A stretch of DNA of 64,000 nucleotides from Irpex lacteus. Lineage: Eukaryota; Basidiomycota; Agaricomycetes; Polyporales; Irpicaceae. Position numbers and translations under genes: made by a program. The stretch is from assembly GCA_001986395.2 (NCBI GenBank), contig MQVO02000006.1, positions 1,736,001-1,800,000 on the forward strand, in the 5' to 3' direction. Under the pieces are notes generated by a model, which ran no database searches, had not been told where the DNA came from, and was given only the letters and a program-made list of their open reading frames with translations. Of the stretch, positions 46,486-57,325 are shown piece after piece (position 1 is the stretch's first letter; every line of letters starts with the position of its first letter).

Positions 46486-47497
46486 AGAAGAGTGGAATGC
46501 AACAGATGAAACACAGTGTGGCTTAGTGCAACGGAATGAAACAACAATAGAACAGAAGATATGAAGTAGCAACTCTGGGGGAAGGGTGGAACAAGTGCAA
46601 CACAAAAGAAACTCAAGGCAATCACAATGGAACACAGGGGAGAAGCAGAGGAACCAAGGGGGAGTTAGAAACACAAAGTCCGGACACACCAGGAACACAA
46701 TAAACGCAGTTGCAGTCGCAAACACAGTAGTCAGGTGGTTCGCCAATGACCACAAAGTCGCTGGAAACACAGTAGACACAGTGGGGATCGCAGCGGAAGC
46801 TCGAGAAGGCACAAGGGAATGCAGAATTAAGATGGTGACAGTCAGGGGAAAAGGTCTATTGGGTTGCTATCAACGATTACATGCAGTATATCTGTAAAAT
46901 CGCGCCCTACACCTGAAATGAAAGTGCCTGATGTCAAGGCAAGGAAAGGGACCCAGAACATACAGGACAATATGGAAAGGTACAAAACCAGCCAATGGAG
47001 GTTGGACTTGATAGAGGCAGGGGAAAACTGGTTGCGGATACAATAACATCGTCTGAAATGTCAGTCCAAGGTTCCCGAAAGTGGATGCATGCAGGATTGA
47101 TCAGATTGGAGTGGGAGGGGTTAGATTTGATCCATAAGGCTCCTGTACATGTGGGAGAAGGTGCACCAAGGAGTTGTTGCATTAGAGAAGGGCGGAAAGG
47201 CGACAAGGACAGAACAGAACCAAAGCGAGGACAGAACGGAACACTCAAGCAGAACAGAACGGAATGAAACAAGTGGATGCCATGCAGGACCCAGAAGAGA
47301 GCACAGATTGTTGACTTGGGTGGAAAGGGGATCCATGCAGCTGCAGCGCGTTTTTGGGTGTATCAGCGCTCAAATCAGTCACTTGAAAATCCCACCATTG
47401 TGTCAGGAAGTCATGAGCATACAGAATTCACATTCCCTTTGGTCAACCCTGGAACCCAAAGACCCACTGCCAAGAGGGTAATGGAAATGGGTACTAT
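46486..47497. other. Transition zone without recognised gene
   Basis: Composition changes sharply from the AT-rich A repeat to purine-rich sequence (many GGAA, ACAGAAC and GGAATGAAAC words). Frames of 100-130 codons on both strands look like shadows with no motif. This marks the border between the repeat-rich and the gene-rich parts. Confidence 0.4.
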
Positions 47498-49959
47498 TCA
47501 ATACAGTCCTTGTCTCATCAGATTCCTGCGAGCTCGCCTCCTCTCTGCGCCCGCACCTTCTCCCTTGCCCCACCTCAAATATGGAACCTGTTGCTTCTCG
47601 ACACCCGCAACTGACCTAGGATCTCTAAAATCCAACCAACCCCACACGGGCAGCTCCATGGAGCCCTTCACAAGCACCCGAGGTGATGACTGCGCCAATA
47701 TCGACGAAGGCACCGGTGTGAGTAGCTGGAGTTTCGAGGATGGCTGTGGGCCGCCAAGGGACGATCGCACAAGAGCCAGGCCGTGGCATCTTGAGATCGT
47801 GGGCGACGGAGGAGGGGAACCTTGGGCATATGGTAGATCGGTGGGTGTATCGTCAAATGCGTCAGGCGCGTAGCCGTGCTCGTAGCTTACGAGACCGACA
47901 AGAGACCCGTTGATAACGCCTTTCAGCTCTGCGGGTACAACGTCTTCCGAGCCGGCTCCTACGAGGACGATGGCATCTATGGCATCCTTGACGGAGACTT
48001 CGAAGGGCACCTTGGCACAGAGGGGAAGCGAAGTACTCCAGGTTTGAGCATGGACAGACACCGGAGGAGTTCCAGAGGGCTGATCTTGAGGAAAGACCGC
48101 GTGGAAATAGGATAGAAGGGAAAGATTTCGGTGGTCTGCAGGGGTAAATCGCGTAGCGCCAGCGATGGCCATTGGAGACTGCAGTGCATGGATTCTGTAG
48201 GGCAGTGAGGTGTGAATTGTAGACGATACGAGTAGCGAGTCATTGTTCCCCGCATAACGACCCCAGTCTTCTTCAGTTTGCGCTCCGTCGATATTAAATA
48301 TCTGCGAAGGCTGCACGATGTCGAGTATCTTGGCTGAAAGGTCAGCACCTAGACCCTTTGTCCAGCCCATCGTGTTCACGACGAGAGGTATGACATCTTC
48401 GATTCTTGAGTCCGCTGCATTCGCGTCCGAGACCTCTACATCACCATATTGCACATCGACGTTATAGTTGTGTAACAACGCGCCGATTGCCTCGGTATAA
48501 AGACGAGGGGAGTCCTTGGGAGATGTCGAGCCGATGTAGTGCGCTTGATATGGCACGCTGGGATGGGAGAATGAAGGGCCTATGGACTTGTGAGTCTGAG
48601 AACTGACGAGATCAGATTGACGGATTCATACCAAAGACAGGCTTGTCTAGGATATTCAAAGCCACCATCCCCCCAGGAGTAAACTCAGACTGGCCGAGGT
48701 CGCACTCCAGAAACGCGACTTTCCGATACCTACAACCAATAAGATGACATCGGACAGTATACTAAAAGCGAACGTACTTCGTCAACAGAGTATTCAACAG
48801 CATACGCGCAAACGAGCTTTTCCCAGTCTTCTTAGGGCCTTGGACGACGTATACATGCCTTGAATCCTCTGACTTGTCTTCTACGACAGAACGATACGCC
48901 TGTTCCCAAGACGTGGGAATAACAAACGGACGTAGAGTTTGTGTTCCAATTTCTACCTATGATAATGAATGAGGATGCTGCGGGCACAAGCAAAAATGCA
49001 CTCACGTAGTGTACGCCTTCCAAGTCCATGTCCTCCGCCGACCTGGCACCGGGTGGACTGAAAACGCTCTCAAACGTCCGACAGATCCTACCCAGTCCTT
49101 CAACTCCTGTTCGCAGCTCTTGAATAACCACAACGGCATCGGCACCGGATATAGACTCTCGGAGGCGTGACGAGAGAGATACGGGTACCCAGTCAGAAGT
49201 ATTCCGAGATGACAGACATTCGATGGCAGGGAGAGGGGATGACCATGGCGCGAAAACCCTATGAGATCCAGACGCGGGGGAAAGCTCGGTACCCGCCAGA
49301 GCGACTGAGCCATGGACGACAGTGAGCAGATATACACCCACGAGGGTGAGCCGTTCGCCCTTGCGAAAAAGGCACAGCTTCCCCCGAGAGATACTTGCAA
49401 GTCCCAAACCCCGGATGTCCTCCTCTTCCAGATCAAATATATTTTGGTTCACGATAGGACGCCATGTCGAGAGCAGTACAGGGTCTTGTGAGGCGACCTT
49501 GGGTGTAGTTCCAGTAGTGTACACTGCACAGTTTTGGGTACCAAGCTGTTCGAGAGCTTCGTCGTCTGAGGAGTGGGGAAGAGGGGCACTCGGAGACCAT
49601 CCGCGCGTGGTACGCGGAACGAACTCACGACGCTCATCTTCGCCAGCCAAAGCCTCCTCCTCGGACGAGCTGCCAGACTCGTCCTCATCCTCAATGGTGA
49701 TTATATCCTGCTGAGCCGTGAAAGCGTTCTGTGCAAAATACCTGCCCTGTTCGACCCCCTTGGTCACCCTTCTCTTCTTCGACTCCGGCTTATTCGAAGC
49801 ACGCTGCGAGAGCCTGCGCTTCGAGGACGGTTTTGAATTTGAAGTCGGCTTTTCATGTTTCGTTTTGCTCTGAACTGGCGGTGACGACGGGGTGGACTGT
49901 GGCTCTGCTGATTGCTGGGCTTCACGACGAGCTTTGCGAGCTGCGACCGCGCTGAGCAT
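47498..49959 (-). CDS. GRC3: Polynucleotide 5'-hydroxyl kinase Grc3 (NOL9 family)
   Basis: Exons on the minus strand are 49959-49006, 48956-48778, 48729-48632 and 48579-47498; introns are 48-52 bp and all keep the frame, giving 770 residues. A Lys/Arg/Ser-rich N-terminus with acidic patches leads into the kinase. Walker A GPKKTGKS is at about residues 358-365, followed by [15 protein letters not shown], the Clp1/Grc3 signature, and [16 protein letters not shown] after it. Known members phosphorylate 5'-OH RNA ends in the nucleolus with Las1 during ITS2 removal from pre-rRNA. The gene is divergent from TSR2 with only 149 bp between starts. The start is the first Met of the open frame. Confidence 0.93.
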
Positions 49960-50108
49960 GTTTTTGAGAAAAGGTGGTCCGGCGCTTGATGTAACTTTAG
50001 AAAGTTTATGATCGCCGCCTCTGAAAGATCGAAAGTACTTTGCTGATCAATCTACGCTCTCGCCCGTTCCTCTCAAGCTGCTCGACATCCCGCACAGCGA
50101 GCTCAGAC
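49960..50108. promoter_or_regulatory. Shared 149-bp divergent promoter of GRC3 and TSR2
   Basis: The two start codons face away from each other with 149 bp between them, so upstream signals must be shared. No TATA box is evident. Both genes act in ribosome assembly, which makes shared control plausible. Confidence 0.6.
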
Positions 50109-50696
50109 ATGTCTGCACCGACCTCATCAGCCCCCGAGCCCACCGCTCCTCCTTCACCAGCGTCAGTCCTCTTCGCAAGAGGCGTCATCGCACGTCTAGC
50201 CACCTGGCCTGCTCTGCGCATAGCAGTCGACCAAAACTGGGGAGGCTCCGACTCAGCTTCCAAACGGACCTGGCTCGCCTCTATCATCGTCGACGCGTTC
50301 GAAGACGAGGACCCAAAGCCCGATGTGTCCTATGTCGAGATTACGCTACTCCAAGTCATGGAAGATGAATTTGACGCGGTGCTCGAGGACGGGAGTGTAG
50401 AGGTCGTGGCGAGGGATATTGTAAAGCTGTGGGCGGATGTACAGGGGGGAAGCGATGCGCTGGTGAAGCAGCTGGAGGAACAGGCAGACAAGTCGAAGGG
50501 GAAGAAGATCGAGGTGGAGGAGGCACTGGCAGACGGCAGCGATTGGGAAGACGAAAGTGGGGAGGACAGCGAGGGTGAAGATGACGATGAAGTTCCCATG
50601 CTTGTCGAGCCAGAAACAAAACCTGCGAAACCAGAACCTGAGGTCGATGAAGATGGGTTCACGACGGTGAAAGGCAAGGGCAAGAGACATCGATAG
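50109..50696 (+). CDS. TSR2: Pre-rRNA-processing protein Tsr2
   Basis: This is a single exon of 195 residues. The start is the Met before SAPTSSAPEP; an upstream in-frame extension to 50040 lacks an ATG. The N-terminal half has the Tsr2 pattern (FARGVIARLATWPALRIAV, then NWGG, then a D-x-Y-VE-TLLQVM-DEF region). The C-terminal half is strongly acidic (EDESGEDSEGEDDDE) and closes with DGFTTVKGKGK. Family members escort Rps26 to the 40S precursor and are needed for 20S pre-rRNA processing. It is convergent with SSN8, with 158 bp between ends. Confidence 0.92.
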   Translation: MSAPTSSAPEPTAPPSPASVLFARGVIARLATWPALRIAVDQNWGGSDSASKRTWLASIIVDAFEDEDPKPDVSYVEITLLQVMEDEFDAVLEDGSVEVVARDIVKLWADVQGGSDALVKQLEEQADKSKGKKIEVEEALADGSDWEDESGEDSEGEDDDEVPMLVEPETKPAKPEPEVDEDGFTTVKGKGKRHR

Positions 50697-50854
50697 CCTC
50701 GCCTCGGGGGTGCATCGTTACTGGATGTTACAAAAGGTGCATACATACACATATCCTCCATTTCTCACCGATCTCATATTGCGGTCAATCAGTATTAATA
50801 TCATTATTACGGTCGAATACACAAGCTGTCTCCCTACACCCTGTAACAATCCCA

Positions 50855-52290
50855 TCACGCATTCTGAGTCCTCTCCAGTCTCTTATCCAAAGCCATAGGC
50901 CTACCCGTAGCCGGGTGAGCCATATCCGCCATCTTCCCCTCTCTCATCCGTACCAGCAGCTGTGTCAAGAAAGTTGGCGTTATTACAGCGGGCTGGCGCG
51001 TCCGACTACCAACCACCCGCTGTGTCGAGTCCACCGGCGTAGCATCCCTGCTCCTGACCGAGCTTGTACCCCTTTGAGTACCGCTAGCGGTTCGCTTCAG
51101 GCTTGTGGTAGTGTGATCGGATGCGAAGGAGCCCCGAGCCGATGCCTCGACTACGTCTTCCCTGTATCGCTCCCAGAGTGTGTACCTCGAGATGATCTCC
51201 TGTGCTATACTTGCTATGACTTCCATGTTCACGTTGAGTCCTGCCATGAAGCCTATGACATCCTGGGTATGGGTGGACTGCTTCTGATGCGTAGACCCGC
51301 GCGATGTTCGTCGACTATCAGTCAATGTAGGTTCGGTCGAGTGAAGCCCAATGGAGTCGCGAGTAGAGGAGTGGAGTACTAGAGTAAGGTATATCGCCGT
51401 TACAGCAATCAGATGCGGCGGGTATAGTAGACACAGATCTGAGCGGAATGTATCGTTGATGATGAACCTATGTTCATAAGCATGTCAGCAAACACGGAGA
51501 TCAGTGCATGCAACGAAACTAACCATGCGGTTTGCAAAGCACCCTCCTGTAACTCTAACTTGCCCTCCCCCGACCCCCAATATTGAGAGCCATCTTGAAT
51601 GCCTACACCAACTTCGCCAGCTTCGGTGTCAGGAGGCGGTGAGTTGCCTGGTTTTCCGCAGAGTGTCATGAGTGTTCTGTACGGATGGAACACGACGAGG
51701 TCACATTCGAGATCGTCTACGAGGTAGAACTCCATCTCGGCGAGTTTGGAGTTGTCCGAGGGGAACGACTTGATACCGTAGTCCTCGCCTGAAAGCAATA
51801 TTCGAATACGAAACTTTGGTGAACTAGGACATGAACTCACTTCCGAATAGCAGACGTGCTTCTGTGACTACGTTCTTGATATGCACGGGAGACTCTTCCG
51901 CCTTGGCAGCGACATAGCAGCAAGCAGCGATGACGATGAACGGGTCTGTCTCGCAGTATGAGTTCTTGAGGTAGAAACGCTTGAAGAACATGATAGCTGT
52001 GGCTACCACACGCTGTCTCAACTGAAGCTTCTTGCCAAGTTTCGAGATAACTGCAGAGCTGTGAGCGAATTGTCGGAAGAGATAGACATATTCCTACCAT
52101 TGGCGAAGAAGATGTTGAGGAAATCAAAGTACTCTGGATCCTCGATGTAATGAAGGTCCTCAGCTCTAGCTTGCCGTATAGTTGCGCGGTCAACGATCCA
52201 TCTTTTGCTGAACACAAATGTTAGACACGAGCTATTAGTGTAACAGAGGTGTACATACTAGTGCGAACTTGCCCAAAAGTCGGTGGCCAT
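50855..52290 (-). CDS. SSN8: Cyclin C, Mediator CDK8-module subunit (Ssn8/Srb11)
   Basis: Exons on the minus strand are 52290-52259, 52207-52098, 52050-51841, 51788-51524 and 51467-50855; introns are 47-56 bp and in frame, giving 409 residues. It begins MATDFWASSHYKRWIVDR and carries the cyclin box with RQRVVATAIMFFKRFY and DPFIVIAACCYVAAKAEE, then EMEFYLVDDLECDLVVFHPYR. These are signature stretches of cyclin C. The protein pairs with Cdk8 (Srb10) in the nucleus to regulate RNA polymerase II. The Ser/Thr/Arg-rich C-terminal tail makes it longer than animal cyclin C. The first exon is only 32 nt. Confidence 0.93.
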
Positions 52291-52538
52291 TCATGAACGC
52301 GGCGCGGCCGTCGGTGACAGAGCCCATGCAGAGAGCCCCCTCTCGTCGTCGGCCTGATGCGTTCGGACGTCGAGTCCGTGGCCGTCGTCGTCGTATGCAG
52401 CTCAATGAATATCGGTCTTGCGCGGGGTTAGGCGGGTCATAGCCCGAACCGCCCCGAAGCGTATAAACGCGAGGTCGGCGGTCGCGTCTCACGCACTCAC
52501 CTCAACCTCCACCTCCATCCTCCTCGACGACCACAACG
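52291..52538. promoter_or_regulatory. Divergent promoter of SSN8 and MDH1
   Basis: 248 bp lie between the two start codons. A TATAAA at 52462-52467 lies about 75 bp before the MDH1 start and is oriented towards it. A pyrimidine-rich stretch (CCTCCACCTCCATCCTCCTC) precedes the MDH1 ATG, as is common in strongly expressed fungal genes. Confidence 0.6.
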
Positions 52539-53836
52539 ATGTTCGCGCGTTCTGCTGCCCGCTCGCTCGCCAACACCCGCCAGTTCTCCTCCTCGGCTGC
52601 TCGCCAGACCAAGGTCGCCGTGCTCGGTGCTGGCGGAGGTATCGGACAACCCCTCTCGCTCCTCCTCAAGCAGAACAAGCTTGTCACTTCCCTCAGCCTC
52701 TACGATATCCGTGGTGCTCCTGGTGTTGCTGCTGATGTCAGCCACATCGACACTGCTAGCGAGGTACGCAATGTCCTCGCGTTATGCGCGTGAATACATG
52801 GCTTAGACTTTCTGTAGGTCAACGGCTACCCCGCAGACCAGCTCGACCAGGCCCTTGAGGGTGTCAAGGTCGTCGTCATCCCCGCCGGTGTCCCCCGTAA
52901 GGTGTGTATCTCAGTGACTTCTTAAATCCAATATGCATACTAAATGTGCTATTCTTTACAGCCTGGTGTGAGTAGTTATTTTATGTCAAATTATTGGTGT
53001 CCATGCTGAACTGCAATTGCTTAGATGACCCGTGACGATCTCTTCAACGTAAGTATCCCTACCCTCACAGTCGCAACCCGCCTCATTAACGCCTCTCCCT
53101 AGACCAACGCCTCCATCGTCCGCGACCTTGCCTCCGCCGTCGCCCGCGTCTCCCCCGAGGCCCACCTCCTCATCATCTCCAACCCCGTCAACTCCACCGT
53201 CCCCATCGTCTCCGAAGTCCTCAAGAAGGCCGGAGTCTACGACCCCCGCCGCGTCTTCGGTGTCACCAGCCTCGACGTCGTCCGTGCCTCCCGCTTCCTC
53301 GGCAGCGTCACTGGCGTCGACCCCAAGGAACTCGTTGTCCCCGTCGTCGGTGGTCACTCTGGTGCCACCATCGTCCCTCTTCTCTCCCAGGTCGCCCACG
53401 GTAAGGGTGTCAAGGGCGAGGCCTACGAGAAGCTCGTTCACCGTATCCAGTTCGGTGGTGATGAGGTCGTCAAGGCTAAGGATGGTGCTGGAAGCGCTAC
53501 TCTCTCGATGGCTTACGCTGGTGCCAAGTTCACTGATGCTTTGCTCCGTGGCTTGAGCGGTGAGAAGGGTGTTGTTACCCCCACTTTCGTCAAGAGCCCC
53601 TTGTTCGAGGACAAGGGTGTCGAGTACTTCTCGTCCAACGTCGAGCTCGGCGTAAGTAATCTCACTTGATGCAATTAAAAAACAAGCTAACTTGAATGTG
53701 CTTGCAGGTTAACGGTGTTGAGAAGATTCACCCTGTTGGCCCCTTGTCCGCTGAGGAGGAGAAGCTCCTCGAGGCCTGCCTCCCTGACCTCAAGAAGAAC
53801 ATCGAGAAGGGCAAGGCCTTCGTTGCCCAGTCATAG
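52539..53836 (+). CDS. MDH1: Malate dehydrogenase, mitochondrial
   Basis: Exons are 52539-52763, 52818-52901, 52962-52967, 53025-53048, 53103-53651 and 53708-53836, giving 338 residues. The start [16 protein letters not shown] is an Arg/Ser-rich mitochondrial presequence. The NAD-binding loop GAGGGIGQ is at 30-37, followed by [13 protein letters not shown] (substrate-binding loop), [18 protein letters not shown] and GGHSGAT with the catalytic His. It oxidises malate to oxaloacetate in the TCA cycle. The third exon is only six bases (CCTGGT, Pro-Gly) and is required to give the conserved RKPGM sequence; its neighbours are a 60-bp and a 57-bp intron with normal GT and AG ends. Confidence 0.95.
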
Positions 53837-54148
53837 ATTGGGTGGTAGATGTGTAGTGTCGTGTACGTTCTTTAAGTAGTTAAAAGCGTCAAATATAGAT
53901 GCGTCTCAGGGACTTATTGATTTATGGCTGAACTTTGCCTTAAGTTGAGCATTCACCCACCTGTGTGAAATCCCTATATGCCGTGATCATCGAGCTCAGG
54001 TCTATCTCAGCATGTTGCGATTATTTTGTACATTGCATGGCGCGGGCATGGCATGGATTGTCGGTGCAATCGAGAGTGTGGCATACAACGAAGATAAAAT
54101 ACCGAAAAAAGCAACAGGTCAACCTCCTCCTAGTACATCAACATTCCC
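53837..54148. other. Convergent 3' region between MDH1 and RPL35
   Basis: No gene is seen in this 312-bp gap, where the 3' untranslated regions of the two convergent genes are expected. Confidence 0.5.
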
Positions 54149-54694
54149 TCATGCGGACTTGACGGCATACTTGCGGGTAGGGAAGTGAATGTCCTTCTTC
54201 TTCTGCTTGAGGGTCTTCAAAGACGCCTCGTGCTATACGGGTGTCAACATTTGAGAGGGTGGACATAAACAATGCAAACGCACAGGAGTCAACCGTCTAC
54301 GGATAGCACGGGTCTTCTTCACACGGAGGTCAAGGGGAGCATATTTCTTCTTCTTGTAGAGCTCCCGGAGGTTTTGTCGCTGCTTTTGGTTAATGACGGT
54401 CAAAACCCGGGCGATGGACTTGCGGACGGTGTTGCTGATCGATCCAAGAACAATGTCAGCAACGAAGTCCTTCGCAAAATGACTTATGCACGCACATCCT
54501 GGTCAACTTGGCCGCAGAGCCACCAACAATCTTCTGCACCCGGAGGGTGAGGAGCTCGTTCTTGAGCTCAGTCAATTGCTTGTTCAAGTCGTTCTTCGAC
54601 CTAAATCCTACGATCAATTCCCCGCAACATCGACAGACACTCTCGCGACAACGCACTTGGACTGGAGCTCGTACGCCTTGACCTTTCCGGGCAT
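54149..54694 (-). CDS. RPL35: 60S ribosomal protein L35 (uL29)
   Basis: Exons on the minus strand are 54694-54657, 54600-54496, 54434-54284 and 54232-54149; introns are 51-61 bp, giving 125 residues, the usual length. The sequence starts [15 protein letters not shown] and contains [27 protein letters not shown] and [11 protein letters not shown], and ends KYAVKSA. It is a component of the large ribosomal subunit near the peptide exit tunnel. The short first exon (38 nt) is typical of fungal ribosomal protein genes. It is the third ribosome-related gene in this 7-kb stretch. Confidence 0.95.
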
Positions 54695-55363
54695 TTTGAT
54701 GTAGTCTGAAGAGAGTGGTTGGTGGTTAGCTATAAGTTTCTACGAAGCGCCAGACAATCTGACGACCCCGCCTTCGCGCTCGAGAAACCCGCGCATTCGA
54801 AGTCGACGTCGGCGACGACGCCGGGTTCCTCCAGCATTCCAGCGGACATCGAGCAGAGCGAGAGAGAATATTCACCTTGAGGAGTGTCGTAGGGAACGTA
54901 CGCGCCGAGTACTGTCGCAAGCGGTGAAAGGACCGTGGGACAATACCATCAATGACTATGTAGTTCTTCAAGCCACTCGGTGATTGCCGAACTTCCCCTT
55001 TGGGACTCCAACCTTCGAAGTTCGCACAGCTCCTCGCTGCCCTCGTCGCCTCCCGTCGTCGGTGTACCCTTCGTCGGCGTTGTCTCTCTGATTATTTCTC
55101 ATTATTGTTTGCTGCTCCCCGCTGTGCTTCACGATGACCAGCTCTGTGCTATGGGCGACTCTGGACTCTGGGCCTGCCCGATAATCGTGTATCTCCTCGG
55201 CTTCTAACGTACTCTGCCAACAACATGCGTTGTCCACAAGGCCCGACTGCGTCCCACCCAAAATCTCACGTCCAAGGCCTCGTACATCGTCTACGACACT
55301 GTCGACCCTTCTCCCGACGAACTTCAAGTTAATACCCCCATTTGCCAGTGTTCGTTCATCTCG
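54695..55363. other. Divergent intergenic region upstream of RPL35 and the 55364 gene
   Basis: It holds the promoter of RPL35 and probably of the gene at 55364. Short frames on both strands have no recognisable product. Confidence 0.45.
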
Positions 55364-55979
55364 ATGCGTTCTGTTACCAAGTCGCCGGTCGTCTTCCAGC
55401 CAGACGGCTCCGTCGACCCCGCAGCCCTCTTCCCACACGTCGACGAGGACACTCTCAATGCTATCCTCAATCACGACCTACCTGCCGCTGAGCTCTACAA
55501 GCTCGATACTCGTCGTATATCGGAGACGCAGACGCAATGGCATCTGGTGGACCTGGACGATTCCACGGTGAAAGTTCGCAGTGTACCCTCGGCTCGTCAA
55601 ATATACCAGAACTTGGACTCTCTACTCGTACCTCTCAACACTTACTTCTCGATACTCTGCGTCCATGGCCTGTCAAATGGCCAGCCACCAACGTTGCCCT
55701 GTCATTTCTTCAAGTACAGCAGCCATCTCGTCAAGATTGCAAGTCAGTACGAGTGGCCCGCTGTGCTATTGTACCATTTTGCGTTTTTTGCGCGGAGGTG
55801 TAACGACATGATATTGGGAAAGTACTCGGGATGGGAGAAGATTGATGTGGATCTCATGGAGGAGTTGCTCGTGCAGCATCGAATACAGCCTGACGTGCGT
55901 AAACCCTCATGTTGTCTCCATCAAGTATTGAACTTCATGCCCACAGCCGAACGACGCTAAAGGTCAACGGCGGAGGTAG
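55364..55979 (+). CDS. Small conserved-looking protein of unknown function
   Basis: Exon 1 is 55364-55894 and exon 2 is 55947-55979 (PNDAKGQRRR), with a 52-bp intron, giving 187 residues. Features are an N-terminal acidic region (HVDEDTLNAILNHDLPAAEL), PSARQIYQNLDSLLVPLNTYF, an aromatic stretch YEWPAVLLYHFAFFARR and YSGWEKIDVDLMEELL. The pattern recalls mushroom hypothetical proteins, some of them gag-like, that end in an aromatic helix plus Gly-Trp motif. I cannot assign a role. An upstream exon is possible. Confidence 0.6.
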
Positions 55980-56095
55980 TTGATACAACATCTGGGAAAG
56001 GCTATGGCGTACATGGGGTGGATAGTCTGGTGCATATGTTACACTTATAGTCGGTATCGTCTCCATCGATATATATTCATGGTCTCTCCAATGGT

Positions 56096-56895
56096 CTACC
56101 GGTCCTTCGTCGCTTCACCTGGCTCCGCCGCTGCCTGTGCATGTGTTGTTTCGGACTTCTGCTGCTCATTCAGCATACATCCATGCATTTATTGTATCTA
56201 ACTTACCTTTTCATCGACCGTTATCCGCTGCAATCTATACGCCAATTGTCGTATCCTCTCAATTCCCCTTCCGTCGTTCTTTCGTGACACAAATCCTTGC
56301 TGCACTTCGACCTCATGCATGAACGCAGCAATGTCGGCCAGTGAGGAGCTCAAGTCCCGCAAATGCGCCAGCCCGTTCCTACCATGGCATGATATTGTTG
56401 TTTAAGTCCTCAGTGTAATACGCCATAAATCTGACAAACATACCTCGTCCTCAGCTTCTCCACCATCAGACCCTGTATATCCCTCTTCGTCCTCTCCTCC
56501 AACCTCGCTCGCGCCAGCTCGTTCCTACCCGCCTCAGCTCTAATCCTCTCCAAGTCCCTCCTCGCCTCCCCAATCATCGTCCTCAGCCGGTCATGTTCCT
56601 CGCGCCGTATCGATGCTTCAAGCAGCGCAGTCTTCAGATCGCGCTGAAGCGCAGCGTTCGCGACGCCTACTTCTGCGACTTTGCGGTGCAGGGAGATGAG
56701 GTGCCGGCGAACGGCGAGGTAGGGTAGGATGGCGGTTGGTGCGAGGATGGCGGTGAAGATCGCTATGTGCGTGAGAGGGGAGAGTGGCTGCACTGCGTTG
56801 GTAGGACGCTGTGGTGAAGTCGTCTGGGTGGGATGTTCTAACGGGTTGGATGCTGTTTGAACGTCTTGAACGTCCGGCTGCGAAGAGGTAGACAT
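56096..56895 (-). CDS. Single-pass membrane protein with coiled coil, unknown function
   Basis: Exons on the minus strand are 56895-56444, 56378-56207 and 56161-56096, giving 229 residues. After a polar N-terminus rich in Gln, Thr and Pro comes one hydrophobic helix (THIAIFTAILAPTAILPYLA, about residues 46-66). A long charged coiled coil follows (RKVAEVGVANAALQRDLK through ERTKRDIQGLMVEKL), then a C-terminal helix (HLRDLSSSLADIAAFMHEV). The last acceptor is CAGCAG, so one Gln may be present or absent. The architecture suggests a membrane tether; the location is unknown. Confidence 0.65.
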
Positions 56896-57325
56896 GTTCC
56901 AAAGCAGAGTGCAGCCGTTAGTGGTGGTCTATGTCTTCAGGTACAGCGTTGCAGCTATAAGCACGTTCAAGTTCTGTTCTTACTTGATTTAATGTGAATG
57001 TACACGCAATCCTGACGGCACCTGCGTTGTGAGCGGCATTGCGTCCGACTCAAGTAAGCTTGAATGAGACCAGAGGTCGTGTATTCTGATTACTAAGAGT
57101 CAACTATCAAAGTGTGTGCTACGAAGGTATACTAAGCTGGGGGTATAGGGAACGGTATAACGAGAGCGACGTGTGGTACAAAAGGCAACATAGAGTAAGC
57201 AGCAGAGAGATACACGATAAATCTATAGAGAAGCAACATACGAAAGCAAGACAACTGGAGCAAAGTAAAAAGGTCCGTATCCAAAGAGACATTGACTTAC
57301 ATACATAGCAAGAAGGGTATACCAA
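56896..57325. other. Intergenic, no gene seen
   Basis: It contains the promoter of the upstream minus-strand gene and the 3' end of the CcmS-related gene. A 60-odd-codon frame on each strand is not supported. Confidence 0.45.

Noticed and set aside
48832..49959. Separate 375-residue gene distinct from the 352-residue frame at 47498-48556
   Set aside because: Both frames are exons of one GRC3 gene; short introns at 48957-49005, 48730-48777 and 48580-48631 join them into one conserved kinase.
53128..53556. Pro/Ser-rich frame within MDH1 and the minus-strand Asp/Gly-rich frame over it
   Set aside because: Off-frame translations of strongly biased MDH1 codons.
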